From the NCBI GenBank assembly GCA_900554175.1, contig USGK01000021.1:1-25161 (forward strand): DNA of 25,161 bases, written 5' to 3'. Position 1 is the stretch's first letter. The number at the start of each line of letters is the position of its first letter. Made by a program: the position numbers and the translations under genes. The DNA is from an uncultured Clostridium sp. Lineage in GTDB: Bacteria > Bacillota > Clostridia > TANB77 > CAG-508. The notes under the pieces were generated by a model, which was not told where the DNA came from, did not search any database, and saw nothing but the letters and a program-made list of their open reading frames with translations. Positions 15,401-22,520 of the stretch are shown in pieces.

Positions 15401-17121
15401 GGATAAAAATATCCGCAAAAGAAAATAATATTTCAGGAAACTTCGTCGGTGGAGGAGAAATATATTTGGATAGTGGATGTTCTCTAACAGTAGGAGGAAA
15501 CTTAACTGGCCAAACAAAAATGCTATTAAATCCAAAAGTTACAGAAGATAAGAACTTAATAAAAGGTGGAATAGAAAATGCATATATAAAAGTTTCAAAT
15601 GAAGTTCCAGAAGTGCAAGGTGTAATAAGTGGAGAAGAAGATAAATATCATATATTACAAGATGAAGATGGAAACTATACCTGTTTTTATATTGAAAAAG
15701 ATGTTGAAATAACATCAGAAATTGTACCTACATCGATCAGTATAGCAAATAGATGCTTTGACAAAAAAATAACAAATGAAAATGATGTAGTAATTAACAC
15801 AAAAGATATATTTACTACAAACATAAATATAAAATTTGATGTAATGCAAGATGATAATGACCTTACTAAATATAAAAATATAACAAGAAAGTTCATGCTA
15901 AAAATTGATAAAGAAAATCCTGTTACAATACCATCAGGCACAGAAATTTTAATGATAAATAGTGGAAAATATTATTCATATATCTTAAGTGAAGACAAAA
16001 CAGAAATTGATATAGCAGATTTTAAAGATATTGATGGAAATAATTTTGCAGAAATAACAGATTTTTCAAATGATGAAAATATTACAAAAACAGTGAATGA
16101 AGTAACTTTGGTAGAGAGTTATAAATTAACCGAAAACTTTAGGTTTGTTATAAACTTTGCAAATAGCAAAACAAGTATAGCTGAAGGAACATATTATCCA
16201 ATGATAGATATTTATGACAATGGAACTTGGATAAAAAAAGAGCAAAATGACACAGCTGTAAATACAGTACAAATAAAGGCAAGGAATTATACAGCAGAAT
16301 TAAATTCATACAAACAAGAATATAAGAATAATGACAAGATTAACTTAGCTATGACAGTAAATATTTCGGAAGTATCAGATTTAAATATAACAGAAAATAC
16401 AGATGTATATTTAAGATTAGGGCTTGAAGATTCCAATGGACAAAAAGTAAATATTCCAAGTGTTGCGAAAGTAACTGCAAATGGCGAAAACTATGAAATA
16501 GTAGATGGAATGACATTAATAAAATTGGTAGATAATATGACAAATAAGGCAATTTCTAAAAATATTTCAATTACAATAGATATGTCAAATATTCTAGACG
16601 AATATAGCTTAGATGCAGGAAACTATAACGTAAAAGCAAAAATTTTAATAAGTGAAAATGATTCAATCAAACATAATGTGCAAGCAGAAGCAACGACTTC
16701 TGTATCAATAGTCCAAAAAGAAAAATCATCTGATTATGGAATAAGAGCAGAACTTCTTGAATATCAAAATATAGCAAAAGACAAGATACAACTAATAGGA
16801 GATGATGCAGAAGTAATAAGGCATATTAGACTTATGACTGATACAGAGAATTTAAAAAATGTAAAAGTTAAAATAAAGAAGTTAGAAAGAGTATCAGAAT
16901 TTGCATATGAAGAAACGTCTGTTGCAAATAAAATAAAAATTGAAACATCTAATGAACAAGAAGTAACAGAAATAGATACACCTATAAAATACCAAACATA
17001 TATAGTAGTTTTTAAAGAAGGAATGAAACATGGAACTTATAGAATTGTTTTCGAATTATACAATAGCAATGATGAAAAATTAACAGAAAGCTTTGTGAAT
17101 TTTATACTTAAACATGATTAA
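12418..17121 (+). CDS. Giant exported protein with (Y/F)GGG beta-helix-like repeats, 1567 aa
   Basis: The N-terminus (about 8-26) is a signal or anchor helix, followed by PTSKAEGE, where a type I cleavage after SKA is possible. Residues about 40-230 are beta-rich and end in YTLDVYAQWVKANN, similar to the closing strand of InlB-type repeats. A linker domain follows. From about 481 to 890 there are thirteen copies of a (V/I)(Y/F)G(G/A)G-type motif. Five of them (near 747, 771, 795, 820, 845) are spaced 24-25 residues, and the earlier ones about 31-34. The pattern points to a solenoid such as a right-handed beta-helix. The C-terminal 650 residues look like several beta domains. There is no LPxTG or other sortase signal. 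A GGAGGG site precedes the ATG, and a strong terminator follows. It is probably the large surface or matrix component of the SipW-TasA cluster; adhesion is the simplest role, but not shown. Confidence 0.8.
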   Translation: MIKNKKLKIAIVTIFILTIIIVGIARLFPTSKAEGETVFGNNNGYGMVTVTYHSNYVQGTAENGEKADEVTYSITTPIYINNKGKYCISFGEYKFAEKQVSSDGILNPSEDENAIDTGFRGYTLTKSPENNIDEETGFWKSVATGSHGPDNIPDTAYNNTKVGVKRIFNDWADGIYQQGDELVLSSSNFTNYSKISYKSSYDANRNGGTGALGDTRIYTLDVYAQWVKANNVYVASSATEAKAKELNTTFGVSNITADKIKTTVTNAITAVNKLGANFYENYIIVTDYAANSQLGYTIKSSANTGGNGFTITSKYFGKDTEGRLKLNGSNPEFIQYEDLKIRDIDITCASNGNAGVNEIYTQGNCLIFEYGIRLFRGNTVTSAMSNEITKNASVTGFINIDVDGYKDFGTSRASYAKILSGHAFRVIIDRQSSSIYTNKYVYYEIGGTAICDMLLAGPAQGTIQNVTSYMSVKDCATVRDFYGGNQGFNATNYLAKDCTSYLNIYSNAKITRGIYGGGGGRSRSIPFFSGNIYINVCGGEVNTIYGAGAASVIVKKSDGTDSTININVLGGKVSTIYGAGYGMSPDETGGVFNAFTIVDGSLNGNVNIKTSNSTIGSIYGGGEGYSSANGCAFRNGDATITISEGTIIEGNVYGGGKGFEAHPEATGISSFSRALAWEGTYKLDSSITSKTNSIETASVINGKTVINIEDGVTVNGNVYGGGEYAPTISEEGSEVNITGGTIKGEVFGGGNAATVTSTKLNISGGTLTNVYGGGNAADVDNTTLNITGGTLENIYGGGKSGNVIGSTSTNISKVTANDVFGGGYEGDVLVNASTTITSGTYKNVFGGGDQGHIGEETEEGEEATGGNITLIIGNESDLGVIVTEIAYGGGKGKIEDGKEDASDFPTAYGTAIVTIQGIKTNVANYGSKTLGKVVGDVDVIFKDYWSGNSTAKYKTMNGIDRATTVTFEKSYVLLTNTDGSGISAIENLEIPDGSGIKISAKENNISGNFVGGGEIYLDSGCSLTVGGNLTGQTKMLLNPKVTEDKNLIKGGIENAYIKVSNEVPEVQGVISGEEDKYHILQDEDGNYTCFYIEKDVEITSEIVPTSISIANRCFDKKITNENDVVINTKDIFTTNINIKFDVMQDDNDLTKYKNITRKFMLKIDKENPVTIPSGTEILMINSGKYYSYILSEDKTEIDIADFKDIDGNNFAEITDFSNDENITKTVNEVTLVESYKLTENFRFVINFANSKTSIAEGTYYPMIDIYDNGTWIKKEQNDTAVNTVQIKARNYTAELNSYKQEYKNNDKINLAMTVNISEVSDLNITENTDVYLRLGLEDSNGQKVNIPSVAKVTANGENYEIVDGMTLIKLVDNMTNKAISKNISITIDMSNILDEYSLDAGNYNVKAKILISENDSIKHNVQAEATTSVSIVQKEKSSDYGIRAELLEYQNIAKDKIQLIGDDAEVIRHIRLMTDTENLKNVKVKIKKLERVSEFAYEETSVANKIKIETSNEQEVTEIDTPIKYQTYIVVFKEGMKHGTYRIVFELYNSNDEKLTESFVNFILKHD

Positions 17122-17127
17122 AAATAG

Positions 17128-17160
17128 GCGAAGATTTTGTTTTAATCTTCGCTTATTTTG
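17128..17160 (+). terminator. Bidirectional terminator between convergent genes
   Basis: A perfect stem GCGAAGATT / AATCTTCGC with a seven-base loop is followed by TTATTTTG on the + strand. On the minus strand it is followed by CTATTTTTA. It can end transcription of both the giant gene and the minus-strand gene at 17185. Confidence 0.8.
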
Positions 17161-17184
17161 TAGTTCTCTTAATTTTTAAGACTT

Positions 17185-18153
17185 TTAAAATGGATTTTTT
17201 TGTTTTACAACTGCTGGAGGCAGTTCAAATACAACTTTAAAACAATCAAATTTATTTGTTTCCCCGTTTTCTAAGTAATCTAAGTAAATATCTAATTCAT
17301 CTAAGTTTTTGCAAGCAGAGATAATTGCAGGGTGCAAATTATAATTAAACATTAATTCAGTACCAAGGTCAAAAGCTTCTTTAATAGAGTTTTTTTCTTT
17401 ATTCCTCATTAGTTTAAAGGCTTCTCTAAACCTAGCTATAAATGGATTTTTAAACATTGAAATTGGTAAAGTATACTCTTGATTAATAATTTCATCAATA
17501 GTAGAATATTTTCCGTTTTCTAATAGCCCGTTTAACTTAGAAATTTCATAAGGTAATATTACATTTCCAGAAGTTTCAGAGACAATAAGAGTTTTTTCCA
17601 CATATTCTTTCTTTGGTGAATTGGTTTCAGAAGTTACTATATTTTTTTCGCTTGAAGTATTTTCATCATAGTTAATGTTGCTAAAATGAAATGAAACGAG
17701 TTCAGGAGGTTTTTCGTCTATATTTTCTTCCCTAGCAAATATAAGCTCGGATTTTTCAGAAATAGAGTATAAGCAATTCTCTATTTTCAAAGTGTTCTCT
17801 ATTATTTTCTTTTGAGAATTTATATATTTTGAATTGAAATTATTAATTTCATTCTCTAGTGTTTCACTATTATTTTTTATAGAAAGAACAACTTCATTTG
17901 CTGTACTCAAAAGCCTTTCTAGACATACAATATTTTCATTACATAAATTTAAAGAAACTTTCAAATCATCTAAAAAATGTAGAACACTTTCTACAGCTTT
18001 AAAGTCTATATCAGCTGTGGAATTTGCAAAATTTTGCATATATTTTACAATAATATTTTTTTGTTTTTCATGTGACTTAATACTATAATTTATAAATTCC
18101 TTTTCAGTTTCAAAATAATTATCTACTTTTTGCAAATTGTTTATAAAAATCAT
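17185..18153 (-). CDS. Hypothetical coiled-coil protein, 322 aa
   Basis: The start has a good site (AAGAGGTGATG). Residues about 1-130 are helical with heptad-like spacing and probably form a coiled coil. A low-complexity acidic, Ser- and Glu-rich linker spans about 140-195. A folded helical C-terminal domain runs from about 200, with LPYEISKLNGLLEN, NPFIARFREAFKLMRN and a final ELPPAVVKQKNPF. No signal or membrane segment is seen, so it is cytoplasmic. It stands alone between the bidirectional terminator and the IS3 remnant. The family is not known to me. The nearness to the surface-protein cluster may be chance. Confidence 0.75.
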   Translation of the reverse strand: MIFINNLQKVDNYFETEKEFINYSIKSHEKQKNIIVKYMQNFANSTADIDFKAVESVLHFLDDLKVSLNLCNENIVCLERLLSTANEVVLSIKNNSETLENEINNFNSKYINSQKKIIENTLKIENCLYSISEKSELIFAREENIDEKPPELVSFHFSNINYDENTSSEKNIVTSETNSPKKEYVEKTLIVSETSGNVILPYEISKLNGLLENGKYSTIDEIINQEYTLPISMFKNPFIARFREAFKLMRNKEKNSIKEAFDLGTELMFNYNLHPAIISACKNLDELDIYLDYLENGETNKFDCFKVVFELPPAVVKQKNPF

Positions 18154-18301
18154 TTCTCATCACCTCTTAAATTATTATATAGTATAACCAAAAAAAAGTC
18201 TATAATTAAATATTATTTTTTTGGATAGATTATAATAATTTGGACAAAAAAATAAGTACATATTATAATAAATAAAATGAAATGAAATGGAGGAATTAAA
18301 C

Positions 18302-18379
18302 ATGTCTAGAAGACCAAGAAAAGAATTTACAGAAGAATTTAAATTACAAATAGTAAAATTATATAATACAAATTTTTAA
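18302..18379 (+). pseudogene. IS3-family orfA, first 25 codons
   Basis: The frame reads MSRRPRKEFTEEFKLQIVK, the typical start of the helix-turn-helix orfA protein of IS3-family elements, with a strong AATGGAGGAATT site. It runs into a TAA after LYNTNF, where the internal deletion joins it to orfB sequence. Intact OrfA is about 95-100 residues, so the DNA-binding domain is lost. Confidence 0.8.
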
Positions 18380-18396
18380 AGAAAGCAAAAATAATT

Positions 18397-18834
18397 ATGG
18401 TTCAAGGAAAATGGAATTATATCTGCTTAATAATTGATTTATTTAATAGAGAAATTATAGGATATGCTGTAGGAAAAAATAAGAATGCAGAGCTTGTATA
18501 TAAAGCATTTGGAACGATAAAAACAAATTTAAACAATATAAATATATTTCATACAGATAGAGGAAATGAATTTAAAAATAAGATTATTGATGAAGTTTTA
18601 ACAACATTTAATATTGATAGATCACTAAGTAAAAAAGGTTGTCCATATGATAATGCAGTAGCAGAAGCAACATATAAAATAATAAAAACAGAATTTGCAT
18701 TTAATAGAATATTTGAAAGTTTCGAAGAATTAGAAATAGAATTATTTGATTATGTTAATTGGTATAATAATTTTAGAATACATAGTTCACTTGATTATTT
18801 AACGCCAGTTGAATATAAAAAAGTGTCCTTATAA
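18397..18834 (+). pseudogene. IS3-family transposase orfB, C-terminal part
   Basis: This is an rve-type integrase core: GKWNYICLIIDLFNREIIGY, then FHTDRGNEF with the second catalytic Asp, then GCPYDNAVAEATYKIIKTE with the catalytic Glu, then WYNNFRIHSSLDYLTPVEY. The start of OrfB, including the helix-turn-helix and the first catalytic Asp (normally just before this segment in the DLTY-type block), was removed by the deletion. The protein cannot act as a transposase. The remaining 145 residues are still in frame, so the deletion may be recent. Confidence 0.88.
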
Positions 18835-18849
18835 AAATTGTACAAAAAA

Positions 18850-19016
18850 GTGTTGACAATCCAGGAACTGATATTAAGACTATAAAAGAAGTTTTAGGAC
18901 ATGTACAAATTGATACAACTGAGATTTATACTCATTTATATAATAAACAAGTTATGGATGCTATGCTAGAACACCCTATGGCAAACTTTATGATGGCAGA
19001 TGCAGTTGGATATTAA
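18850..19016 (+). pseudogene. Tyrosine recombinase (XerC/XerD-type integrase), C-terminal stump
   Basis: The frame reads DNPGTDIKTIKEVLGHVQIDTTEIYTHLYNKQ and continues to a TAA at 19014. LGHVQIDTTEIYTH contains the conserved His and the catalytic Tyr of tyrosine recombinases. Everything before it, including the catalytic Arg residues, is replaced by the IS3 remnant. The IS3 insertion, or a deletion started from it, probably removed the rest of the gene. Confidence 0.85.
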
Positions 19017-19032
19017 AAAGGAGGATATTATA

Positions 19033-19365
19033 ATGGATACAAGACCAAGTTTTGACAAAACAGCTATACATTCTGTAGAACTTAATTTATTAGATGGACA
19101 AGTTGATTTAATATTAAGATCTTTAGAATTATATAGCTATAATCTTGAATTTATGCTAAATGCTGAAGAATCAGATGAAGAAAAAAAGAGGGAAAAACTA
19201 GCACAACTAAAATATACTTATGAACAAGTATTATCAAGCCTTGCAGAACAAGTAAACGGAAAAGCTGAAGAATATGAAAATAGAAGAACAACAGGAAGAA
19301 ATATGCTTGGAGATAACATTATAGATATAATACCTGCTAATAAAGAAAAATTTCAAGTTGGATAA
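19033..19365 (+). CDS. Hypothetical protein, 110 aa
   Basis: The ATG at 19033 follows AAAAAGGAGGATATTATA, so it is preferred to the ATG at 19000 inside the recombinase tail. The product is helical and acidic: DTRPSFDKTAIHSVELNLLDGQVDLIL, then a likely coiled coil (about 45-85), then an Arg/Asn-rich end. There is no signal or membrane segment. It follows the recombinase stop by 16 bases and was probably co-transcribed with it, as small genes next to integrases often are. Its own promoter is not obvious now that the IS3 remnant lies upstream. I do not recognise the family. Confidence 0.65.
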   Translation: MDTRPSFDKTAIHSVELNLLDGQVDLILRSLELYSYNLEFMLNAEESDEEKKREKLAQLKYTYEQVLSSLAEQVNGKAEEYENRRTTGRNMLGDNIIDIIPANKEKFQVG

Positions 19366-19682
19366 AAACGGTGGAGTAGGGGGGAATAGAGGATTTTTTA
19401 AAATTATAAATTGTAATTTTTTAAAAAATAAATTACAAAAATGAAAATTTTAAAAATAGATTCTAAAAATATAAAAATGATAAATAAAAAATAATTTTAA
19501 AATTTTTAGTAAAAATTAAAAATTTATAAATTTAAGATTTAATTTTAAAATTTGAATTTAAATTTGTGCAATGTTAAATTTTAAATGTTCGATTTATAAT
19601 TCTAAAAAACGAACATTTGTTATTTGATAAATTTTTTATAATATTTTAAGAATTAATTATAATTTTATAAATCTAAACCTCC

Positions 19683-19740
19683 GAAAATCGTTTTTAAGAC
19701 ATTTTTATAATTAACCAATAAAACTAATCGTCTAAATATT
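19683..19740. repeat. ~60-bp intergenic repeat, copy 1
   Basis: It has the core AAAATCGTTTTTAAGAC, then A/T-rich spacer, then TAATCGTCTAAAT. It matches copies 2 and 3 at 19917 and 19998. The starts of copies 1 and 2 are about 234 bases apart, near three times the 81-base step between copies 2 and 3. Confidence 0.6.
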
Positions 19741-19916
19741 AAATACTTAATTTACAATTACAAATATCTTGATATTATAAAACTTATATTGAATTATTAT
19801 AAGATTTTTATACATATTTATTATAATAATATGTAATTTTTAATGATTTATATAAATCCATGTAATTATTGCAGCAACTTGGATTTAGCTCAAAAATCGC
19901 TAAAATAACGACGCAC

Positions 19917-19975
19917 GAGAATCGATTTTAAGCCGTTTTTAAAAATTAGCCATATAGTTTGTTGTCTAAAAAATA
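19917..19975. repeat. ~60-bp intergenic repeat, copy 2
   Basis: It has the core GAATCGATTTTAAGCCG, then GTTGTCTAAAAA, with the same order and spacing as copies 1 and 3. A short AATCGCTAAAAT word occurs just before copies 2 and 3. Confidence 0.6.
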
Positions 19976-19997
19976 AGGCTATTTTAAGACGAATCGC

Positions 19998-20058
19998 TAA
20001 AATCGTTTTTAAGGCGTTTTTTTATTTAAGTAATATAAGTTGCTGTTTAAAATATAAG
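19998..20058. repeat. ~60-bp intergenic repeat, copy 3
   Basis: It has the core AAAATCGTTTTTAAGGCG, then GTTGCTGTTTAAAATAT. Its core starts 81 bases after that of copy 2. The three copies differ at many positions, so they are old or fast-changing. Confidence 0.6.
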
Positions 20059-20243
20059 CTCTAATATAAGAATATAAATATAATGAATAAAAATTATAGT
20101 AATGAATACTAAATATAGTATAAATAAAAAATAGCCGTTATACTGAAAATACTGAAAATGGATAAAATGAATATAAAATATAAGAAAAATAACTAAATAT
20201 AAGATACTATTAAGAGCTTGTAAACAAGTAGTATCAAGACTTG

Positions 20244-20381
20244 AAGGGGATACTTGAACCAGGTATTCTATTTTTTACTCCCACTCCTTTTTGCACAAAA
20301 CTTTGATTTTGTGCAATGTTCTGTATTCCTTTTTTTACACTTTTCCATATCTACTTCTACCTCTCTTCTATTGTTTATTTA
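20244..20381. repeat. Dispersed non-coding repeat, copy B
   Basis: It matches copy A at 7601-7735: AAGGGGA, then TTTTACTCC, ACAAAACTTT, a pyrimidine-rich block and TTCTATT. Inside is a perfect 10-bp hairpin TTGCACAAAA / TTTTGTGCAA (20291-20316) that copy A lacks. Confidence 0.5.
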
Positions 20382-20391
20382 TGTGTGCAAC

Positions 20392-20423
20392 AAAAAAGAG
20401 ATATTGATTAAATTCAATACCTC
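20392..20423 (-). terminator. Terminator of the minus-strand XRE gene
   Basis: On the minus strand GAGGTATTGA pairs with TCAATATCTC (ten pairs, one G-U) around a six-base loop, directly followed by TTTTTT. It lies about 55 bases after the stop of the gene ending at 20477 and closes the minus-strand cluster. Confidence 0.8.
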
Positions 20424-20476
20424 GTAATTTTTTTATTATTTACTTATTTTAATGTTGTTAAAGTAATTTGATTTAC

Positions 20477-21094
20477 TTATTGTAATTTTTTACTTAAAGT
20501 CTTTCTTTGCCAACTTTTCTTGTTACATTTTGGACATTTCATATATCGTGTAGTTCCAGAATGCATTGCAAAATATACTTGGCTATATTTTGGTACATAT
20601 TTATGATGACATTTTTGACATTCATAATAGCCTGTTTCTGTTTCTATTTTTAATGCAAATGAAACACCTATTATTAAAAGAACAAATGCTAATATAAACA
20701 ACACTATTTTAGCAATATTATTCTCCACTAAAAATGATGTAACAAAAATTAGTATTAAGAAAGATATTGTCGAACTAAATCCAATCACATTTTCATACAT
20801 CATTAATTTTTTATTTTGCATTTCTTCCTTTTGCGCCATTTCTAATAACATTTTTTCTGCTACTTCATTATAATTATTCATTTCAATCAACTCCCCACAT
20901 AATAATTCATTTACACTTATTTTGAGTTCATTACACAAATCGAGCATTATTGATGAATCAGGCATTCCTTTTCCGTTTTCCCATTTTGAAATAGCTCTAT
21001 CTGTAATGTTTAATTTCTCTGCAAGTTGCATTTGAGTTAAATTATTCTTTTTTCTACATTCAGCTATAAATTTTCCTATTTTAATCTGATTCAT
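20477..21094 (-). CDS. XRE-family regulator with membrane and zinc-ribbon parts, 205 aa
   Basis: The start MNQIKIGKF is chosen because AAGGAGGTAAAAAAT precedes it; the longer in-frame version begins upstream of that ribosome site. Residues 5-60 are an XRE helix-turn-helix (NLTQMQLAEKLNITDRAISKWENGKGMPD). Then come a helical linker, two membrane segments (about 105-122 and 128-148) and a C-terminal zinc ribbon with two Cys pairs (CQKC and CPKC). The protein would be a membrane-bound DNA-binding regulator. A 13-bp inverted repeat lies 54-97 bases upstream and may be its operator. Such fusions are common in Bacillota and often adjoin bacteriocin or protease clusters. Its target is not known. Confidence 0.88.
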   Translation of the reverse strand: MNQIKIGKFIAECRKKNNLTQMQLAEKLNITDRAISKWENGKGMPDSSIMLDLCNELKISVNELLCGELIEMNNYNEVAEKMLLEMAQKEEMQNKKLMMYENVIGFSSTISFLILIFVTSFLVENNIAKIVLFILAFVLLIIGVSFALKIETETGYYECQKCHHKYVPKYSQVYFAMHSGTTRYMKCPKCNKKSWQRKTLSKKLQ

Positions 21095-21147
21095 ATTTTT
21101 TACCTCCTTCAATTTAAGTGTAAATTATTATCTAAAAAAAGTACACA

Positions 21148-21191
21148 AACTAATCGTTGAGTGGGGTATTTTTCTTTATCAACGATTAGTT
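21148..21191. promoter_or_regulatory. 13-bp inverted repeat upstream of the XRE gene
   Basis: AACTAATCGTTGA at 21148-21160 is repeated inverted at 21179-21191 with an 18-base spacer. On the minus strand the second arm is followed by TTGTGTACTTTTTTT. It can therefore be a terminator for the small membrane protein gene before it, or an operator of the XRE regulator. The sequence does not decide. Confidence 0.6.
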
Positions 21192-21254
21192 GAATTGTTA
21201 TAATTTGTGTGATAACTTGTAATTTGTTAGTTCGTAAAAACTAAAATATTACGA

Positions 21255-21542
21255 TCAATTTATTTTTCTTTTTATATAAGTATAAGTTTTTTTAAATTTA
21301 ATTATACTTAATATTAAGAATAATAATCCAAATAAAATTAATATAATTCCAGCAAGTAAATTCTTACTTAAACCAACTATTCCAAAGTAGAATAAAAATC
21401 CAATTATGACAATATAAATCAATGAAATCAAAAATATTAATATATATCTAATTGGCTTAGGAACTTTTTTACTTTTGCTTGCTTCAAAGCTTCCTTCTAA
21501 AATTAAATCAAATAAAGTTTCAAAAAATAAATCCATAATCAT
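21255..21542 (-). CDS. Small membrane protein, 95 aa
   Basis: A short N-terminal amphipathic part (MDLFFETLFDLILEGSFEASKSKKVPKP) is followed by two strong membrane segments (about 30-52 and 59-80) and a basic tail (KKTYTYIKRKIN). The stop of the upstream rhomboid gene is six bases before its ATG, so both are in one operon. The segment FDLILEGSFEASK recurs in small predicted membrane proteins of Bacillota whose function is unknown. I cannot assign a role beyond a membrane partner of the rhomboid protease. Confidence 0.72.
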   Translation of the reverse strand: MIMDLFFETLFDLILEGSFEASKSKKVPKPIRYILIFLISLIYIVIIGFLFYFGIVGLSKNLLAGIILILFGLLFLILSIIKFKKTYTYIKRKIN

Positions 21543-21548
21543 TCACCA

Positions 21549-22334
21549 TTATTTTAAAATTACCTTTCTACAAAGTATTAAACCACTTATAATACCTATT
21601 ATTAGTCCACCCACATGAGCAATAACTGATATATTAGGAATTGCAAATGTAACAATTAAGTTAATAACAACTGTGGGTAATAAGTCATATCTATATGTAA
21701 ATTTCATTACATTTCTATTTTTAAATGCAATTAATAAATAACAACCAAATAAACCAAATATTGCTCCAGAAGCACCAACACATGGGTTGCTAGATAATAA
21801 TGCAATTAAAATTGCAGACCCTAATCCTGAAATCATATATATAATAAAATATTTTATATTTCCTACTAATGATTCTAATTTACTACCACATAAATATAAT
21901 GCTAACATATTAAATAATAAATGTGTTTCATCTGCATGTGCAAACATTGAAGTAAATAATTTATAAAATTCAAATTCATTTTTTGATATTGCGTATTTTA
22001 ATACTTCTTCATTGCCATGCGACATATTGATAATAATAAACGTTAAAATATTAATACCAATTACAATATAAGTTATTATAGGCTTATATTTATAATATTT
22101 ATTTAACTTTATATTTTCTTCTTTCTTTATCACTTGTTCTTTAAAATGTTCTTCAGGAGTTTTAATCATTAAGATGCCTAATCCCCATATAATACAAACA
22201 ACACTTATTATAGTTAAAACAAAACATAATGTATCATTAACTTGTTCAAAAACATTTTCGAAAACAAAGAAACAAACCATATATGTAATGCCAACTATTA
22301 GCATTATTAATCCTACTATTTTTCTTTTATTCAT
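21549..22334 (-). CDS. Rhomboid-family intramembrane serine protease, 261 aa
   Basis: Rhomboids cut substrate proteins within the membrane. The catalytic Ser189 is in GASGAIFG (187-194) and the catalytic His240 in VIAHVGG. HLLFN at 138-142 contains the conserved His and Asn of the oxyanion side. Two N-terminal membrane segments (about 7-24 and 36-56) precede a linker and the six-helix core. All key residues are intact, so it should be active. The ribosome site AGGTGG lies in the remnant of another rhomboid gene immediately upstream. It is followed by the 95-aa membrane gene in the same operon. The substrate is not evident; the nearby regulators and CPBP protease suggest a membrane stress or signalling function, which is inference. 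Confidence 0.92.
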   Translation of the reverse strand: MNKRKIVGLIMLIVGITYMVCFFVFENVFEQVNDTLCFVLTIISVVCIIWGLGILMIKTPEEHFKEQVIKKEENIKLNKYYKYKPIITYIVIGINILTFIIINMSHGNEEVLKYAISKNEFEFYKLFTSMFAHADETHLLFNMLALYLCGSKLESLVGNIKYFIIYMISGLGSAILIALLSSNPCVGASGAIFGLFGCYLLIAFKNRNVMKFTYRYDLLPTVVINLIVTFAIPNISVIAHVGGLIIGIISGLILCRKVILK

Positions 22335-22408
22335 ATAACCACCTACTTGAACTATAACTGATATGTTTAGTATTGCAAAAGTAACAATTAAATTAATAAT
22401 ATTTGCTC
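22335..22408 (-). pseudogene. Remnant of a second rhomboid gene
   Basis: In frame with and directly before the rhomboid ATG, the minus strand encodes ANIINLIVTFAILNISVIVQVGGY. The intact protein has VVINLIVTFAIPNISVIAHVGG at 222-243. The similarity also holds at DNA level. The catalytic His is replaced by Gln, and a TGA lies just upstream. This is the scar of a tandem duplication, and its GTAGGTGG bases now serve as ribosome site for the next gene. Confidence 0.75.
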
Positions 22409-22520
22409 ATGATAGAATATTATAACTCAACTATTCTTTAATACTTGAATCTTACTTTTTATTATTTTTTAGAATTAACCTTTTAGGACTAGAAACTTAC
22501 TGCAAATTCAATTTAATATT

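Larger units (their letters stand above)
18240..18857 (+). mobile_element. IS3-family element with large internal deletion
   Basis: This is a ~0.6-kb remnant of an element normally about 1.2-1.5 kb. It keeps the first 25 codons of orfA and the last ~145 codons of orfB. Its left boundary is near TTTGGACAAAAAAATAAG and its right boundary is near TTGTACAAAAAAGTGTTGACA. The right end abuts a recombinase fragment. The terminal repeats match only partly, so the ends are approximate. Confidence 0.65.
19366..20391. other. Long AT-rich non-coding region with repeats
   Basis: More than 1 kb without a supportable gene. It starts with a G-rich motif (copy 3, 19370-19395) and continues with low-complexity A/T runs. 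It contains an inverted repeat AAATGTTCG / CGAACATTT near 19590-19617, three copies of a ~60-bp repeat, and copy B of the dispersed repeat. It separates the rearranged recombinase area from the minus-strand cluster. Confidence 0.7.

Noticed and set aside
12418..17121. Sortase-anchored cell-wall protein
   Set aside because: There is no LPxTG-like motif, C-terminal hydrophobic stretch or basic tail; the protein ends NFILKHD.
19000..19032. Upstream start of the 110-aa gene at 19000
   Set aside because: It lies inside the recombinase tail and has no ribosome site, while AAAAAGGAGG directly precedes the ATG at 19033.
19683..20058. A CRISPR array
   Set aside because: The repeats are not exact, the intervals are irregular, there are no unique spacers of fixed length, and no cas genes are nearby.
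20260..20300. A tRNA-like GGTTCAAG word on the minus strand
   Set aside because: The flanking bases do not form the T-arm stem, and no acceptor or anticodon arm is present. It is part of the dispersed repeat.
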